DNA of 60,399 nucleotides from Corallococcus terminator (lineage in GTDB: Bacteria; Myxococcota; Myxococcia; Myxococcales; Myxococcaceae), in the NCBI RefSeq assembly GCF_003611635.1, contig NZ_RAVZ01000009.1, forward strand, positions 1-60,399, given 5' to 3'. Position 1 is the first letter of the stretch. Each line of letters begins with the position of its first letter. Below the pieces are notes generated by a model. It ran no database searches and was not told the DNA's origin. It saw only the letters and a program-made list of their open reading frames with translations. A program made the translations under genes and the position numbers. Below, piece by piece: positions 15,854-24,437 of this stretch.

Positions 15854-17457
15854 AGCTGGTACCTGCCCACTAGATCCGAGAAGCGCTTCGACAAGGTGGA
15901 GAGGTTGCCGGCCACCTGCTCGATGCGCCGGGTGCCCTCCACCGAATCACTCATGGCGGACGTCAGTTCGCCCATCGCGGTGGCGATCTGTTCCACCCCG
16001 ATGGTCTGCTGCCGCGTGTTGCCGGCGATCTGCCGCGCGGCCCCTGAAGACTCCCGGATGACCTCCGAAAGTCCCAGGATGGTGTTGCCCGCGCTGCGCG
16101 CCAGCTCCATGGCCGCCTGCGCCCGCCTGCTGCCTTCGTCCGTCGTTGTCACCGCCAGACGGGTGCCCTTCTGCACCTCGCCCAGCAGCACGCGCACCTG
16201 CTCCGCCGCCATGCGGGACTGCTCCGCCAGCGTGCGCATCTCCGTGGCCACCACCGCGAAGCCGCGGCCGTGTTCCCCGGCCTTCGCCGCCTCGATGGAG
16301 GCGTTGAGGGCCAGCAGGTTGGACTGCTCCGCCACGTCCTTCACCTGACCGATGATGTCGCTGATCTGCAGCGTGCGCTCGTTCAGGTCGGTGATGGCCA
16401 GCGCGATGGCCTTCACCTGCTCTCCCAGCTTCTCCATGCCCGTCACGCTCTCCGTGACGACCTTCTGGCCCTCCGCGCTGAGCGTCTCCGACTTCTGCGT
16501 CTGCGCGATGACCGCGTCCGCGTAGGACGTGGCCTGCTTGGACGTCTGGGCGATCTCCGCCACGGTGGTGCTGGTCTCGCTGATGGCGGAGGCCTGCTGG
16601 TGCGCCATCGCGGACTGCTGCGTGGACGTGGCCAGCACGTTCGCCGCCTCGTACTCCAGGTCCGTCGCCGCGCCCCGCAGGTCGTGCAGCAGGTGCGCCA
16701 GCGCGTCCGCCATGGTGGCGAAGCTGCGCGCCAGTTCGCCAATCTCGTCCGTCCCGGCGGTGTCGATCTGCTGGCGCAGGTCCCCCGCCGCGATGCCCAC
16801 CGCCGCGCGGGCCAGCCGCTCCAGCGGCACGATGAACAGGCCCGCCATGCCGGCCACGGCCAAGAGGCCCACCACCAGCACCAGCAGGCCGATGCCCGCC
16901 GTGCGCCAGGTGCTCGCGGCCAGCGACTCCACCAGCGCCTCGCGGTCCAGCGCCAGTTGCACGGTGCCCACGCGCACGGCCGTGGCACCCGCCCTGTTCA
17001 CCAGGATGGGGGCCGTCGTCTCCACCACGGGCAGCGTGCCCACGGTCAGCAGGCGGTCCACCACCGCGTCGCCGTCCGCCGCGTCCACCGCCGTGGCGCT
17101 CGCGAAGCTTTCGCCCGACGAGCGCGCCAGCACCTTGCCGGAGGCGTCGCGCACGACGATGTACGCGATGTCCGGCATGTTCTTGAGCGCCAGGTCGGTG
17201 CCCTGTTGCAGCGCCGCCGCGTCCTGGCCAGCGACGGACGCGGACACGTTGGCCGCCATGCCGATGCCTACCGCGCGCGCGCGCCGGGTGAGCTCGTCCA
17301 GCAGGCCGTCACTCATCTGCATCCAGAACGCGAAGGTCAGGATGCCGACCAGCACGATGCCGAACAAGCCCGTGCCGATGATGAGCTTCGTCCGCAGGCT
17401 GAGCCGCGCCGATTCCAACCCTTCGGGCAGCGCCACCTTCATCCCTTGCACTTCCAC
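15850..17457 (-). CDS. mcp: Methyl-accepting chemotaxis protein
   Basis: 535 residues. TM1 spans about residues 24-46 (LIIGTGLFGIVLVGILTFAF) and TM2 about 186-210, enclosing a ~140-residue periplasmic sensor of single-Cache/four-helix type. A HAMP domain follows (PLERLARAAVGIAAGDLR to DEIGELARSFATM), then the cytoplasmic coiled-coil with the conserved tip VAEQSNLLALNASIEAAKAG and GRGFAVVATEMRTLAEQSR. It ends GRYQL, with no CheR-tethering pentapeptide. It is methylated presumably by the adjacent CheR; no cheB lies nearby. ATGs at residues 1 and 6 are both plausible starts. Confidence 0.93.
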   Translation of the reverse strand: MEVQGMKVALPEGLESARLSLRTKLIIGTGLFGIVLVGILTFAFWMQMSDGLLDELTRRARAVGIGMAANVSASVAGQDAAALQQGTDLALKNMPDIAYIVVRDASGKVLARSSGESFASATAVDAADGDAVVDRLLTVGTLPVVETTAPILVNRAGATAVRVGTVQLALDREALVESLAASTWRTAGIGLLVLVVGLLAVAGMAGLFIVPLERLARAAVGIAAGDLRQQIDTAGTDEIGELARSFATMADALAHLLHDLRGAATDLEYEAANVLATSTQQSAMAHQQASAISETSTTVAEIAQTSKQATSYADAVIAQTQKSETLSAEGQKVVTESVTGMEKLGEQVKAIALAITDLNERTLQISDIIGQVKDVAEQSNLLALNASIEAAKAGEHGRGFAVVATEMRTLAEQSRMAAEQVRVLLGEVQKGTRLAVTTTDEGSRRAQAAMELARSAGNTILGLSEVIRESSGAARQIAGNTRQQTIGVEQIATAMGELTSAMSDSVEGTRRIEQVAGNLSTLSKRFSDLVGRYQL

Positions 17458-17489
17458 GTTGTCTCCACCTCACGTCGGGACGGACGCCG

Positions 17490-18953
17490 TCAGCGCGCGC
17501 CCTGCCAACCCACCTGCGAAGGCCTTGGGGCAAGCGCCTGTCGGAGCCCCCCCGCGGTCATCGTCGTCTCCACCCCTCGCAGCGGGTGCTCGTCATCCAA
17601 TCCATCCAGCGCGCGCAGCGCGTTCTGCCGCGCGCGCTCCGCGTCCTCCCGCTGATCCAGCCGGCTGTAGAGCGACACCAGCGTGGCATGTCCCAGCGCC
17701 AGTTGCGGCTCCAGATACAGCGCCTTGCGCACCGCCTCCACCGCCGCGAGCAGGTCACCCCGCGCTTCGGCCACCATCGCCAGCAGCAGGTACGCCTCCG
17801 GGGACATCGTCCGCGCGGCCTCGCGCGCCAGGGCTTCGGCTTCCTCGTAGTTGCCCGCCTGCGCCGCCGCCAGCGCCCGCGTCAGCAGGCCGTTCGGCGC
17901 CCCCACGCGCGCGGGTGTCACCGGAGCGGGCGGCAGGGGCAGCGGGGTCTGCCTGGTGACGGGCTCCGGGGTCGGTCGCGACACGAACGCGGACACGGGC
18001 GGCGGGGAGACGCGGCGGGACTCCATCCGCAGCACGTTGGCCGGCGGCGGCGTGTCCCGGCGCGCCGAAACGGCGGCGAAGGACGGCGGCGTGTCCCGGC
18101 GCGTGGGCGCGGTCGCGGCCTCCAGCGTGGGCCACGACTCCAGGGGCACGCGCAGGACGGGAGTGCCATCCGCGTCCAGCGTCTCCAGCCCCAGGCCGTT
18201 GGTCAGCGGCACTTCCGCGGGTGACACGAAGAGCAGCCCGCCTGGCGCGAGCGCGGACACCAGCCGCGCCAGCACCACCTGCACCATCTCCGGCGTGAAG
18301 TAGATGAGGACGTTGCGGCAGAAGATGGCCTGGAAGCCCATGGACGGCACCGCGTCCGTGGCCAGGTTGTGGCGGCGGAAGTCCACCGCGCGCATCACCT
18401 CTGGCACGACCCCGTGCTGCGGGTCCTGGCCCGGCGGTCCGGGATGCACGGTGAGGAAGCGCCGCTCCAGATCCGGCTCGATGCGGCGCAGCGACCACGG
18501 GCTGTACACGGCGGCCTTCGCGCGCAGCAGCGCCCGGCCGGACACGTCCGTCGCCAGCACGCGGAAGCGCCCGCCCTCCCCCAGCCCCGCGGCCATCAAC
18601 GCCATGGCGATGCTGTAGGGCTCCTCGCCGCTCGCGCAGCCCGCGCTCCACACACTGAAGGTGCCCGGATGCAGGCGGGCCCGCGCCGCCAGCGCCCGCA
18701 GGTGCTCGGGGTGGCGGAAGAAATACGTCTCGCCAATGACGGCGTGCTCGATGAACGCCTCCACCGCCAGCGGCTCGCGCAGCAGCAGTTGGCGCAGGAA
18801 GGTCGCTTCCGAAAGACCGCGCGCCAGGGCCGCACGCGCCAGCGCGGGCTCCAACGAACGACGCAGGCTGCTCGCGAGCGTCAGGCCGCAGGCGCCCTGG
18901 AGCACCTCCTCGACCTTCGCGAGCGTTGCGTCGTCGAGGAGCCCTTCGCTCAC
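17490..18953 (-). CDS. cheR: CheR methyltransferase fused to TPR repeats
   Basis: 487 residues. CheR N-terminal helices (residues ~1-75) precede the SAM-binding domain, with VWSAGCASGEEPYSIAMAL as motif I and IFCRNVLIYFTPEMV as the later conserved motif. After a Pro/Ser/Arg-rich linker (~270-355), the C-terminus holds about three tetratricopeptide-like helical pairs (AAAQAGNYEEAEALAREAAR, AYLLLAMVAEARGDLLAAVE, ALGHATLVSLYSRLDQREDA). This is the FrzF-like layout. It methylates receptor glutamates; the TPRs probably regulate access or bind partners. It overlaps the upstream cheW by four bases. Confidence 0.92.
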   Translation of the reverse strand: MSEGLLDDATLAKVEEVLQGACGLTLASSLRRSLEPALARAALARGLSEATFLRQLLLREPLAVEAFIEHAVIGETYFFRHPEHLRALAARARLHPGTFSVWSAGCASGEEPYSIAMALMAAGLGEGGRFRVLATDVSGRALLRAKAAVYSPWSLRRIEPDLERRFLTVHPGPPGQDPQHGVVPEVMRAVDFRRHNLATDAVPSMGFQAIFCRNVLIYFTPEMVQVVLARLVSALAPGGLLFVSPAEVPLTNGLGLETLDADGTPVLRVPLESWPTLEAATAPTRRDTPPSFAAVSARRDTPPPANVLRMESRRVSPPPVSAFVSRPTPEPVTRQTPLPLPPAPVTPARVGAPNGLLTRALAAAQAGNYEEAEALAREAARTMSPEAYLLLAMVAEARGDLLAAVEAVRKALYLEPQLALGHATLVSLYSRLDQREDAERARQNALRALDGLDDEHPLRGVETTMTAGGLRQALAPRPSQVGWQGAR

Positions 18954-19513
18954 AGCGCCTCCATCCCGGCCAGCACGGCGCTCGTGCGCAGGAGCGGCCG
19001 CAGGCCTTCAGGCGTCCGGCACAGCCCCGCCATCAGCCCGGTGCCGTCCCACGGCAGGGCCTCCTCGCCACCCGGCGTGCCGTCCAGCAGCACCGGCGTC
19101 TCCACCAGGTCGCGCACGCGGTCCACCAGCAGCGCCACCGTGCGGCCCGCCTCCACCACCACCAGATGCGAGTCCAGATCCGGCGTGCGCTTCACACCCA
19201 GCATGCGCGCCAGGTCCACCACCACCGCCGGACTGCCCCGGTACACGAACGTCCCCGCGATGTGCGCGGGCGCGCCGGGGAGCGGATCCAAAGCCACCAG
19301 ACGAACCACCTCGCGCACATGCCGGGCGGGCACGAGCGCGGACGTGTTGGCTGCCTCCACGGTCAGGTACAGACCGGGCAGGCGCAACTCGCCCTGCAGG
19401 GAGGCAAGCTCCTGACGCAACTGCACCTGCTCCGCTTCCAACGCCGTCAGCCGCTGCTGCACGGAGACGCGGCGGACCTGGGGTGGGACTGAAGTTTTGG
19501 GGGTTTCGGCCAT
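18950..19513 (-). CDS. cheW: CheW-like coupling protein with N-terminal coiled coil
   Basis: 187 residues from ATG 19513, with GGAG seven bases upstream. Residues ~15-45 (VQQRLTALEAEQVQLRQELA) are a predicted coiled coil, an addition not found in classical CheW. The CheW fold follows: GLYLTVEAANTSALVPARHVREV, LPGAPAHIAGTFVYRGSPAVVVDLARMLG and LVVVEAGRTVALLVDRVRDLVE. It is the first gene of the six-gene chemosensory operon, so the promoter should lie between 19514 and 19758, shared divergently with the Ser/Thr kinase. Confidence 0.88.
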   Translation of the reverse strand: MAETPKTSVPPQVRRVSVQQRLTALEAEQVQLRQELASLQGELRLPGLYLTVEAANTSALVPARHVREVVRLVALDPLPGAPAHIAGTFVYRGSPAVVVDLARMLGVKRTPDLDSHLVVVEAGRTVALLVDRVRDLVETPVLLDGTPGGEEALPWDGTGLMAGLCRTPEGLRPLLRTSAVLAGMEAL

Positions 19514-19758
19514 CAGGGAACTCCGCCCACCACGAGGAGGGCAGGAAGAAAAACCGTAATCCGGGAAGCCCGTCCAACGCAATGCGGGCAAACCAGAAGT
19601 TGACCCATGCAGGCATGCCCCAGAGCGCCGGGTCTGGGTTGCCCCGACGTGGTGGATTCTGGACCCCCTTGGGGTGCGCCCGACCGGAGAACTGTGCTTG
19701 GATGAGGACCTGTCGTGATTGCCGGAGAAACCATGCTGCAAGCATCCAGGGGACACGA
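19514..19758. promoter_or_regulatory. Divergent promoter region of chemosensory operon and Ser/Thr kinase
   Basis: This 245-base gap separates two divergent units. It is less GC-rich than its surroundings around 19545-19615. No consensus sigma-70 or sigma-54 element stands out, and I do not assign one. Ribosome sites are visible at both edges: GGAG before cheW and AGGGGA before the kinase ATG. Confidence 0.45.
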
Positions 19759-21810
19759 ATGATCAAGAGCGATTCCCCGAGCCCAGAAGCCCCGGGAACG
19801 GATCCGCTCATCGGCCGGACGTTGAACGGCCGCTTCAGCATTCTGGAGCCCCTGGGCATTGGCGGCATGGGCAAGGTGTACCGCGCCCTGCAGGCCCCCC
19901 TGGAGCGCGTGGTGGCGCTCAAGGTGCTCAACCCCAACTTCCCGAGCAGCCGCGACCCGGGCTTCCAGAAGCGCTTCCTGCGTGAAGCGTCGCTGACGTC
20001 CAAGCTGCGGCACCCGAACACCGTCACCGTCATCGACTACGGACAGACGGACGACGGCATCTATTACATCGCGATGGAGTACCTGGAGGGTCGCACGCTC
20101 GCGCAGGTGCTCGGCCAGGTGGGCCCGCTGCCGTGGACGCGCGCGGTGTCCGTCGCGCAGCAGGTGTGCCGGTCGCTGCGCGAGGCGCACAGCCTGGGCA
20201 TCATCCACCGCGACCTGAAGCCCGCGAACATCATGATCCTCAGCGAGTCGGATCAGGAGCTGGTGAAGGTCCTGGACTTCGGGCTCGTGAAGTCGGTGGC
20301 GCCGCAGGAGGGGCCCGTGGGTCCGGAGATCACCCAGAACGGCACGTTCCTGGGCTCGCCGATGTACATGGCGCCCGAGCAGGCGCGCAACGTGGCGGAC
20401 GCGCGCAGCGACGTGTACTCGCTGGGCATCATGCTGTTCCAGATGTTGATGGGCCGCCCGCCGTTCATCGCGCGCGACCACATCGAGCTCATCTTCGCCC
20501 ATTACAAGGAGCCGCCTCCCACGTTCCAGGCTGTACGCCCGGACCTCGCGGTGCCGCCCGAAATCGAGATGGTGGTTCGCCGCTGTCTGGAAAAGGAACC
20601 TGCCCGGCGCTTCCAGACGATGGACGAACTGCTGGAGGGCCTGCGCGAGGCGCACATGTCCGCGGGCGGCAACAGCGGCGTGTTCCGCCGGATGGGCGGC
20701 GCGAGCACCACCGGCCCCTACCCTTCTCCGCCGACGACGGGCCCCTACGCGTCCCCCATCTTCGCCAACGTGGGCAACCACGACGGCAACGACGGGCTCG
20801 CGGTGGACATCAGCGTGGAGGTGCCGCGCGACGTGCAGCGCGCCCGCCAGCGCACGCTCCTCATGGGCGGCCTCGTCGGAGGCGTGGTGGTGGCGGGCCT
20901 CGTCGGCACGGCGCTCTTCTTCCTGCGCGGTGGCGCGGAGGACAAGCCCGCGCAGCCGGTGGTGCAGGCGGCCCCCGCGCAGCAGGCGCCAGTCGCCGAA
21001 GCCCCGGTGGCCCCCGGGACGGGCAAGGTGCGCTTCAAGCTGATGAGCCAGCCGTCCGGCGCGCGCGTCTATTTCAAGGGCAAGGAGCGCGGCACGACGC
21101 CCTTCACCCTGGAGCTGCCCCTGGGCAGCGAGGGCAGCATCACCGCGGAGCTGACGTTCGCGCTGGAGGGCTACCAGACGGAGACGGTCATCACCGGCGG
21201 CTCTGGTGAGGTGGTGCTGTCGCAGAAGATGACGAAGCGCCGGGGCGGATCCGAACGGCCCAGCCGCGTGGAGCTTGCCAACGCCTCCACCCCCGAGGAC
21301 TTCGAGAACGTGGCCCCGGTGACGCCGGGCGGACTGGCCGCGCCGGTGATGATGCAGGCGAATCCCGCCGTCGGCGGCGCCGTGCCCGCCACGGTGAGCG
21401 ACAAGTCCGCGGGCGCGCTTGGCGCGTCGGCCGCGACGGTGCAGGTGAGCGCGGCGGGCAGCCTCGCGGTGCCCTCGCTGACGACCGGAGCGCTGGCGCC
21501 CCTCCCGGCCGACGCCGTCGTCCCCTTCAACGAATCCATGGAGCGTCCGGTGATGCTGGAGGAGGGCCGCTCCCTGGCCTACTCACGCGAAGCCCTCGCC
21601 ACCAAGTCGGAGGGACTCGTGGCGGTGCGCTGCACCATCACCACCAAGGGCCGCGTGGAGAACTGCCGCGTCTTCAAGATGGTGGAGCACATGGAGCGCG
21701 CGGTGCTCGATTCGCTCCTGTCGCGCACCTACAAGCCCATCCAGTACCAGGGCCGTGCGGTGAACGTGGACTACACGTTCACCATGCGCCTCGTCGCCCC
21801 GAAGCGCTGA
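19759..21810 (+). CDS. Membrane Ser/Thr protein kinase with PEGA and C-terminal TonB_C domain
   Basis: 683 residues from ATG 19759, with AGGGGA five bases upstream; the frame stays open far upstream but that part is antisense to the che genes. The eukaryotic-type kinase domain has the glycine loop GIGGMG (35-38), Lys55, HRDLKPAN with Asp152 and DFG with Asp173, so it is probably active. One transmembrane helix lies at about 367-390. Outside it is a PEGA-like domain (FKLMSQPSGARVYFKGKERG) and, after a Pro/Ala linker, a TonB C-terminal-like domain (SEGLVAVRCTITTKGRVENC, SRTYKPIQYQGRAVNVDYTF). The extracytoplasmic half may sense envelope state or contact periplasmic partners. It diverges from the che operon, suggesting a functional link that is only contextual. 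Confidence 0.88.
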   Translation: MIKSDSPSPEAPGTDPLIGRTLNGRFSILEPLGIGGMGKVYRALQAPLERVVALKVLNPNFPSSRDPGFQKRFLREASLTSKLRHPNTVTVIDYGQTDDGIYYIAMEYLEGRTLAQVLGQVGPLPWTRAVSVAQQVCRSLREAHSLGIIHRDLKPANIMILSESDQELVKVLDFGLVKSVAPQEGPVGPEITQNGTFLGSPMYMAPEQARNVADARSDVYSLGIMLFQMLMGRPPFIARDHIELIFAHYKEPPPTFQAVRPDLAVPPEIEMVVRRCLEKEPARRFQTMDELLEGLREAHMSAGGNSGVFRRMGGASTTGPYPSPPTTGPYASPIFANVGNHDGNDGLAVDISVEVPRDVQRARQRTLLMGGLVGGVVVAGLVGTALFFLRGGAEDKPAQPVVQAAPAQQAPVAEAPVAPGTGKVRFKLMSQPSGARVYFKGKERGTTPFTLELPLGSEGSITAELTFALEGYQTETVITGGSGEVVLSQKMTKRRGGSERPSRVELANASTPEDFENVAPVTPGGLAAPVMMQANPAVGGAVPATVSDKSAGALGASAATVQVSAAGSLAVPSLTTGALAPLPADAVVPFNESMERPVMLEEGRSLAYSREALATKSEGLVAVRCTITTKGRVENCRVFKMVEHMERAVLDSLLSRTYKPIQYQGRAVNVDYTFTMRLVAPKR

Positions 21811-21843
21811 AGCCGCGGCCGGCCTCCCGCCGCGTCCCTGGCC

Positions 21844-22569
21844 TCAGGGACCGGTGGAGGGCAGCAGCGGAGGTGAGGGTGGGACGGATGGGGCGGCGCC
21901 TCCGGGAGGCACGCCCCAGTCCACCACCGGCCAGCCCCGCCGTCGGGCCTCGCGTCGCAGGCGGTGGTCGGGGTTCACCACCACCGGACGCCCCACCACC
22001 TCCAGCACCGGCAGGTCCGTGTACGAGTCCGTGTAGAAGGAGCACGCGGACAGCGGCACGCCCGCTTCCTTCGCGGTGGCCTCCGCGTAGTAGCGCTTGC
22101 CCTCGCCGTAGCAGATGGGGCCCAGCGGGCGCCCGGTGTGGCGCCCCGCCGCGTCCACCTCGAAGCGGTTGCACAGCACGCCGTCCAGGCGCAGCTCGCG
22201 TCCCACCAGGTCGGACAGGTAGCTGGAGGAGGCCGTCAGGAGCACCAGTTGGTCGCCCGCCTGCCGGTGGGCCTCCAGCGCGAGCAGCCCGCCCGGCCGG
22301 TACCGGCCCCGCACCAGCTCTCCGTAGAAGTCCCCAGAGCGCAGCTCCAGTTCGCGCGCGTCCGAACCGGTGAGCAGGGAGGTGGCGCGCAGGAGCACGT
22401 CCTCCATGGCCACGAAGCCCAGGTGATAGCGGGCGAGCAGCACGCTGGCACGAAAGGCCTGCCACCGGGAGATGTGGCCCAGCGCCAGCTCGCGACGCAC
22501 CCACAGCGACGCGGAGTTGGCGGCGAGCAGGGTGCGATCCAGGTCGAAGAAGGCGACGGCCACGCCCAC
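21844..22569 (-). CDS. HAD-IB family phosphatase (SerB-like)
   Basis: 241 residues. HAD motif I is FFDLDRTLL near residue 8, with the nucleophile and acid aspartates present. Motif II is LLTASSSYL, and motif III/IV is a conserved Lys region followed by YTDSYTDLPVLE. The N-terminal cap (LWVRRELALGHISRWQAFR) is characteristic of the HAD-IB/SerB-CicA subfamily. It should hydrolyse a phosphomonoester in the cytoplasm; phosphoserine is possible, but many myxobacterial paralogues have unknown substrates. The C-terminus is a Pro-rich tail. It lies four bases after the downstream end of the metalloprotease operon on the same strand. Confidence 0.85.
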   Translation of the reverse strand: MGVAVAFFDLDRTLLAANSASLWVRRELALGHISRWQAFRASVLLARYHLGFVAMEDVLLRATSLLTGSDARELELRSGDFYGELVRGRYRPGGLLALEAHRQAGDQLVLLTASSSYLSDLVGRELRLDGVLCNRFEVDAAGRHTGRPLGPICYGEGKRYYAEATAKEAGVPLSACSFYTDSYTDLPVLEVVGRPVVVNPDHRLRREARRRGWPVVDWGVPPGGAAPSVPPSPPLLPSTGP

Positions 22570-22572
22570 AGT

Positions 22573-23550
22573 CTAACCGCGCCGCCGTTCCGGGACAGCC
22601 TCGAGCGAGCCGGAAGCCAGGCCCCCAGCCCGCCCGCTCCCGCGTCGCCGCAGGAGCCCCGCGGTCCAGAGCAGCAAGGCGGCCACGGCCGGCCCTCCGC
22701 TCGTAGCACCGCAGCCGGAGCCCTTCCCCTCCGCCACCAGCTTGAGGCCCGGATCCTCCGGGATGCGGCACTGGGTGGGGGGCAGGCCGCGCGGATAGGT
22801 TGAACAGAAGCCGGCGGCGGAGCCCGCGTCGATGACGCGCTTGGACGTCTCCCCCTTGGAGGCCGTGGCCTCCATGGTGGAGCCCTGGGAGAAGACGTGG
22901 TCCAGGCCAACGACGTGGCCAATCTCGTGCGTCATCGTGTTCTGCACGTCCGTGGCGACGCAGGTGGTGGCGGGCTCGCCCCCGCCACACGGCGGACCGT
23001 TGACGGTGGTGAAGAGGAAGGCAGGCCCCGCCCATTCCGACTCCGCCGCGTTGAGCTCGATGTCCGAGTCCACCACGCGCCCGTCCTTGAAGCTGAACGA
23101 CGACGTGGTGAGCCCGATGGTGGCGCCCCCGTGCGACCAGCACTGGTACACGTTGCCGCACGTCTCTTCCTGCCAGCACACGTCGTCCGCGGGGGCGACG
23201 TCCTGGCAGTTGCGCTCACGGAAGGTGATGACGTTGTAGTTGTCGAAGGGGTGTTCCTGGTCGTAGCCGATGTCCACCTTCTGCTGCCAGTCCTCGCCCC
23301 GGATGAAGCGGAAGTCACTGCACGTCGAGGACAGCGCCCGCCACGCGTCGAACGCGGCCTCGATGGCGGTGAATTCCGTGGCGTCGGGCGTGCGCGTGCT
23401 GCCTTTCGCGTCCAGGTGGTAGACGTAGTCACGCCCCGGCCACACGAGACACAGCGGCCGGCCCGGCACGAGCGTGCGCTTGTAGTCCAGCTGCGCTTCG
23501 GCCGCCCCCGCGCCCAGGAGCCCCACCAGGAGCAGGAGGCGGCGACTCAC
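22573..23550 (-). CDS. Secreted matrixin-like metalloprotease with MYXO-CTERM tail
   Basis: 325 residues. Residues 1-19 form a signal peptide (RLLLLVGLLGAGAAEA). The metzincin zinc site is THEIGHVVGLDH with His208, Glu209, His212 and His218, followed by a Met-containing STMEA turn. Eight or more cysteines suggest disulphides. The C-terminus has GSGCGATSGG, a hydrophobic helix and RRR, the MYXO-CTERM pattern recognised by myxosortase for surface anchoring. I recall a named myxobacterial family of tandem myxosortase-dependent metalloproteases that fits. The start overlaps the stop of its upstream paralogue by four bases (GTGA). Its substrate is unknown. Confidence 0.88.
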   Translation of the reverse strand: MSRRLLLLVGLLGAGAAEAQLDYKRTLVPGRPLCLVWPGRDYVYHLDAKGSTRTPDATEFTAIEAAFDAWRALSSTCSDFRFIRGEDWQQKVDIGYDQEHPFDNYNVITFRERNCQDVAPADDVCWQEETCGNVYQCWSHGGATIGLTTSSFSFKDGRVVDSDIELNAAESEWAGPAFLFTTVNGPPCGGGEPATTCVATDVQNTMTHEIGHVVGLDHVFSQGSTMEATASKGETSKRVIDAGSAAGFCSTYPRGLPPTQCRIPEDPGLKLVAEGKGSGCGATSGGPAVAALLLWTAGLLRRRGSGRAGGLASGSLEAVPERRRG

Positions 23551-24437
23551 CGAACACCCCGGCGGCGGCGGCGCGCGAGCAGCGAGGCGGCGGCCAGCAG
23601 CGGCAGCGCCGCCAGTCCCCCCGAGGCCGCGGAGCAGCCATCGTCGTCGTCATCGTCACCGTTGGAGCCAGGCGGCAACGGGATGCAGGGCTGGCTCGCG
23701 CTGCCCTTGGGGTACGCGGCGCACACGAAGGAGCGTGAACCGCTGTCGATGTTGCGCTTGGACACCTCACCCGGCGGGGCGCTGGGGTTCATCGTGGAGC
23801 CCGTCGCCAGCGTGTGGTCCAGGCCCACGAAGTGGCCCACCTCGTGCGTGGCCGTGTTCTGCACGTCCGTGTCCACGCAGTTCGGGTTGGCCACGATGCC
23901 GCACGGCCCGCCATTGCCGGTGGTGAAGTTGAAGGTCGCGGCGTTGAAGGAGATGTCGGAGTCGTACACGATGCCGGTGCGCTCATCGTAGGTCGTGAGC
24001 GTGATGGCGATGGTGCCGGCGCTGTCGTCCCAGCAGTCGTACGTGTTCGCGCAGGTGTCCGCCGCGAAGCACGCGTCACCGGAGTCCACGACCTCCCGAC
24101 AGCTCCGGGTGCGGAAGAGGATGAGGTTGATGTTGTCGCCGGTGCGCGCGTAGCCCACGGTCCGGCTGTCCACGCGCGGCCCCTCCGCCAGCGTCAGGTT
24201 GCCGCAGTTGGCGAAGATGTCCTGCCAGCTCTGGAACGAGTCGCTGATGGCCTGGAACTCCGTGTGGTTCGTCACCTTCTGGTTGCCCACGGTGCTCTGC
24301 TGCCAGACGACGCGCGCCTGCGTCCAGTACAGGCACTGCGTGGCGTCATCCCCGGGGGACACCCGGCTGCGCACATACGGCGCGGAGCTCTGTCCCAACG
24401 CCACCGCCAACACCACCCACGACGCGAGCGCGCCCAT
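23547..24437 (-). CDS. Secreted matrixin-like metalloprotease with MYXO-CTERM tail (paralogue of the next gene)
   Basis: 296 residues from ATG 24437, which overlaps the preceding stop by one base (TGATG). A short signal peptide (ASWVVLAVALG) is followed by a metzincin domain with THEVGHFVGLDH (His198, Glu199, His202, His208) and STMNP as the Met turn. The cysteine spacing matches the downstream paralogue, for example the DxCxxxDTCANTYDC block. A run of six Asp precedes GCSAASGG, a hydrophobic helix and RRRRR, a MYXO-CTERM tail. It is probably exported and surface-anchored. The two genes are best read as an ancient tandem duplication. Confidence 0.88.
   Translation of the reverse strand: MGALASWVVLAVALGQSSAPYVRSRVSPGDDATQCLYWTQARVVWQQSTVGNQKVTNHTEFQAISDSFQSWQDIFANCGNLTLAEGPRVDSRTVGYARTGDNINLILFRTRSCREVVDSGDACFAADTCANTYDCWDDSAGTIAITLTTYDERTGIVYDSDISFNAATFNFTTGNGGPCGIVANPNCVDTDVQNTATHEVGHFVGLDHTLATGSTMNPSAPPGEVSKRNIDSGSRSFVCAAYPKGSASQPCIPLPPGSNGDDDDDDGCSAASGGLAALPLLAAASLLARRRRRGVR

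Noticed and set aside
18661-19758. Upstream extension of the Ser/Thr kinase frame back to 18661
   Set aside because: It overlaps antisense the cheR and cheW genes, has no domain and no ribosome site; the ATG at 19759 has AGGGGA and gives a standard kinase start.
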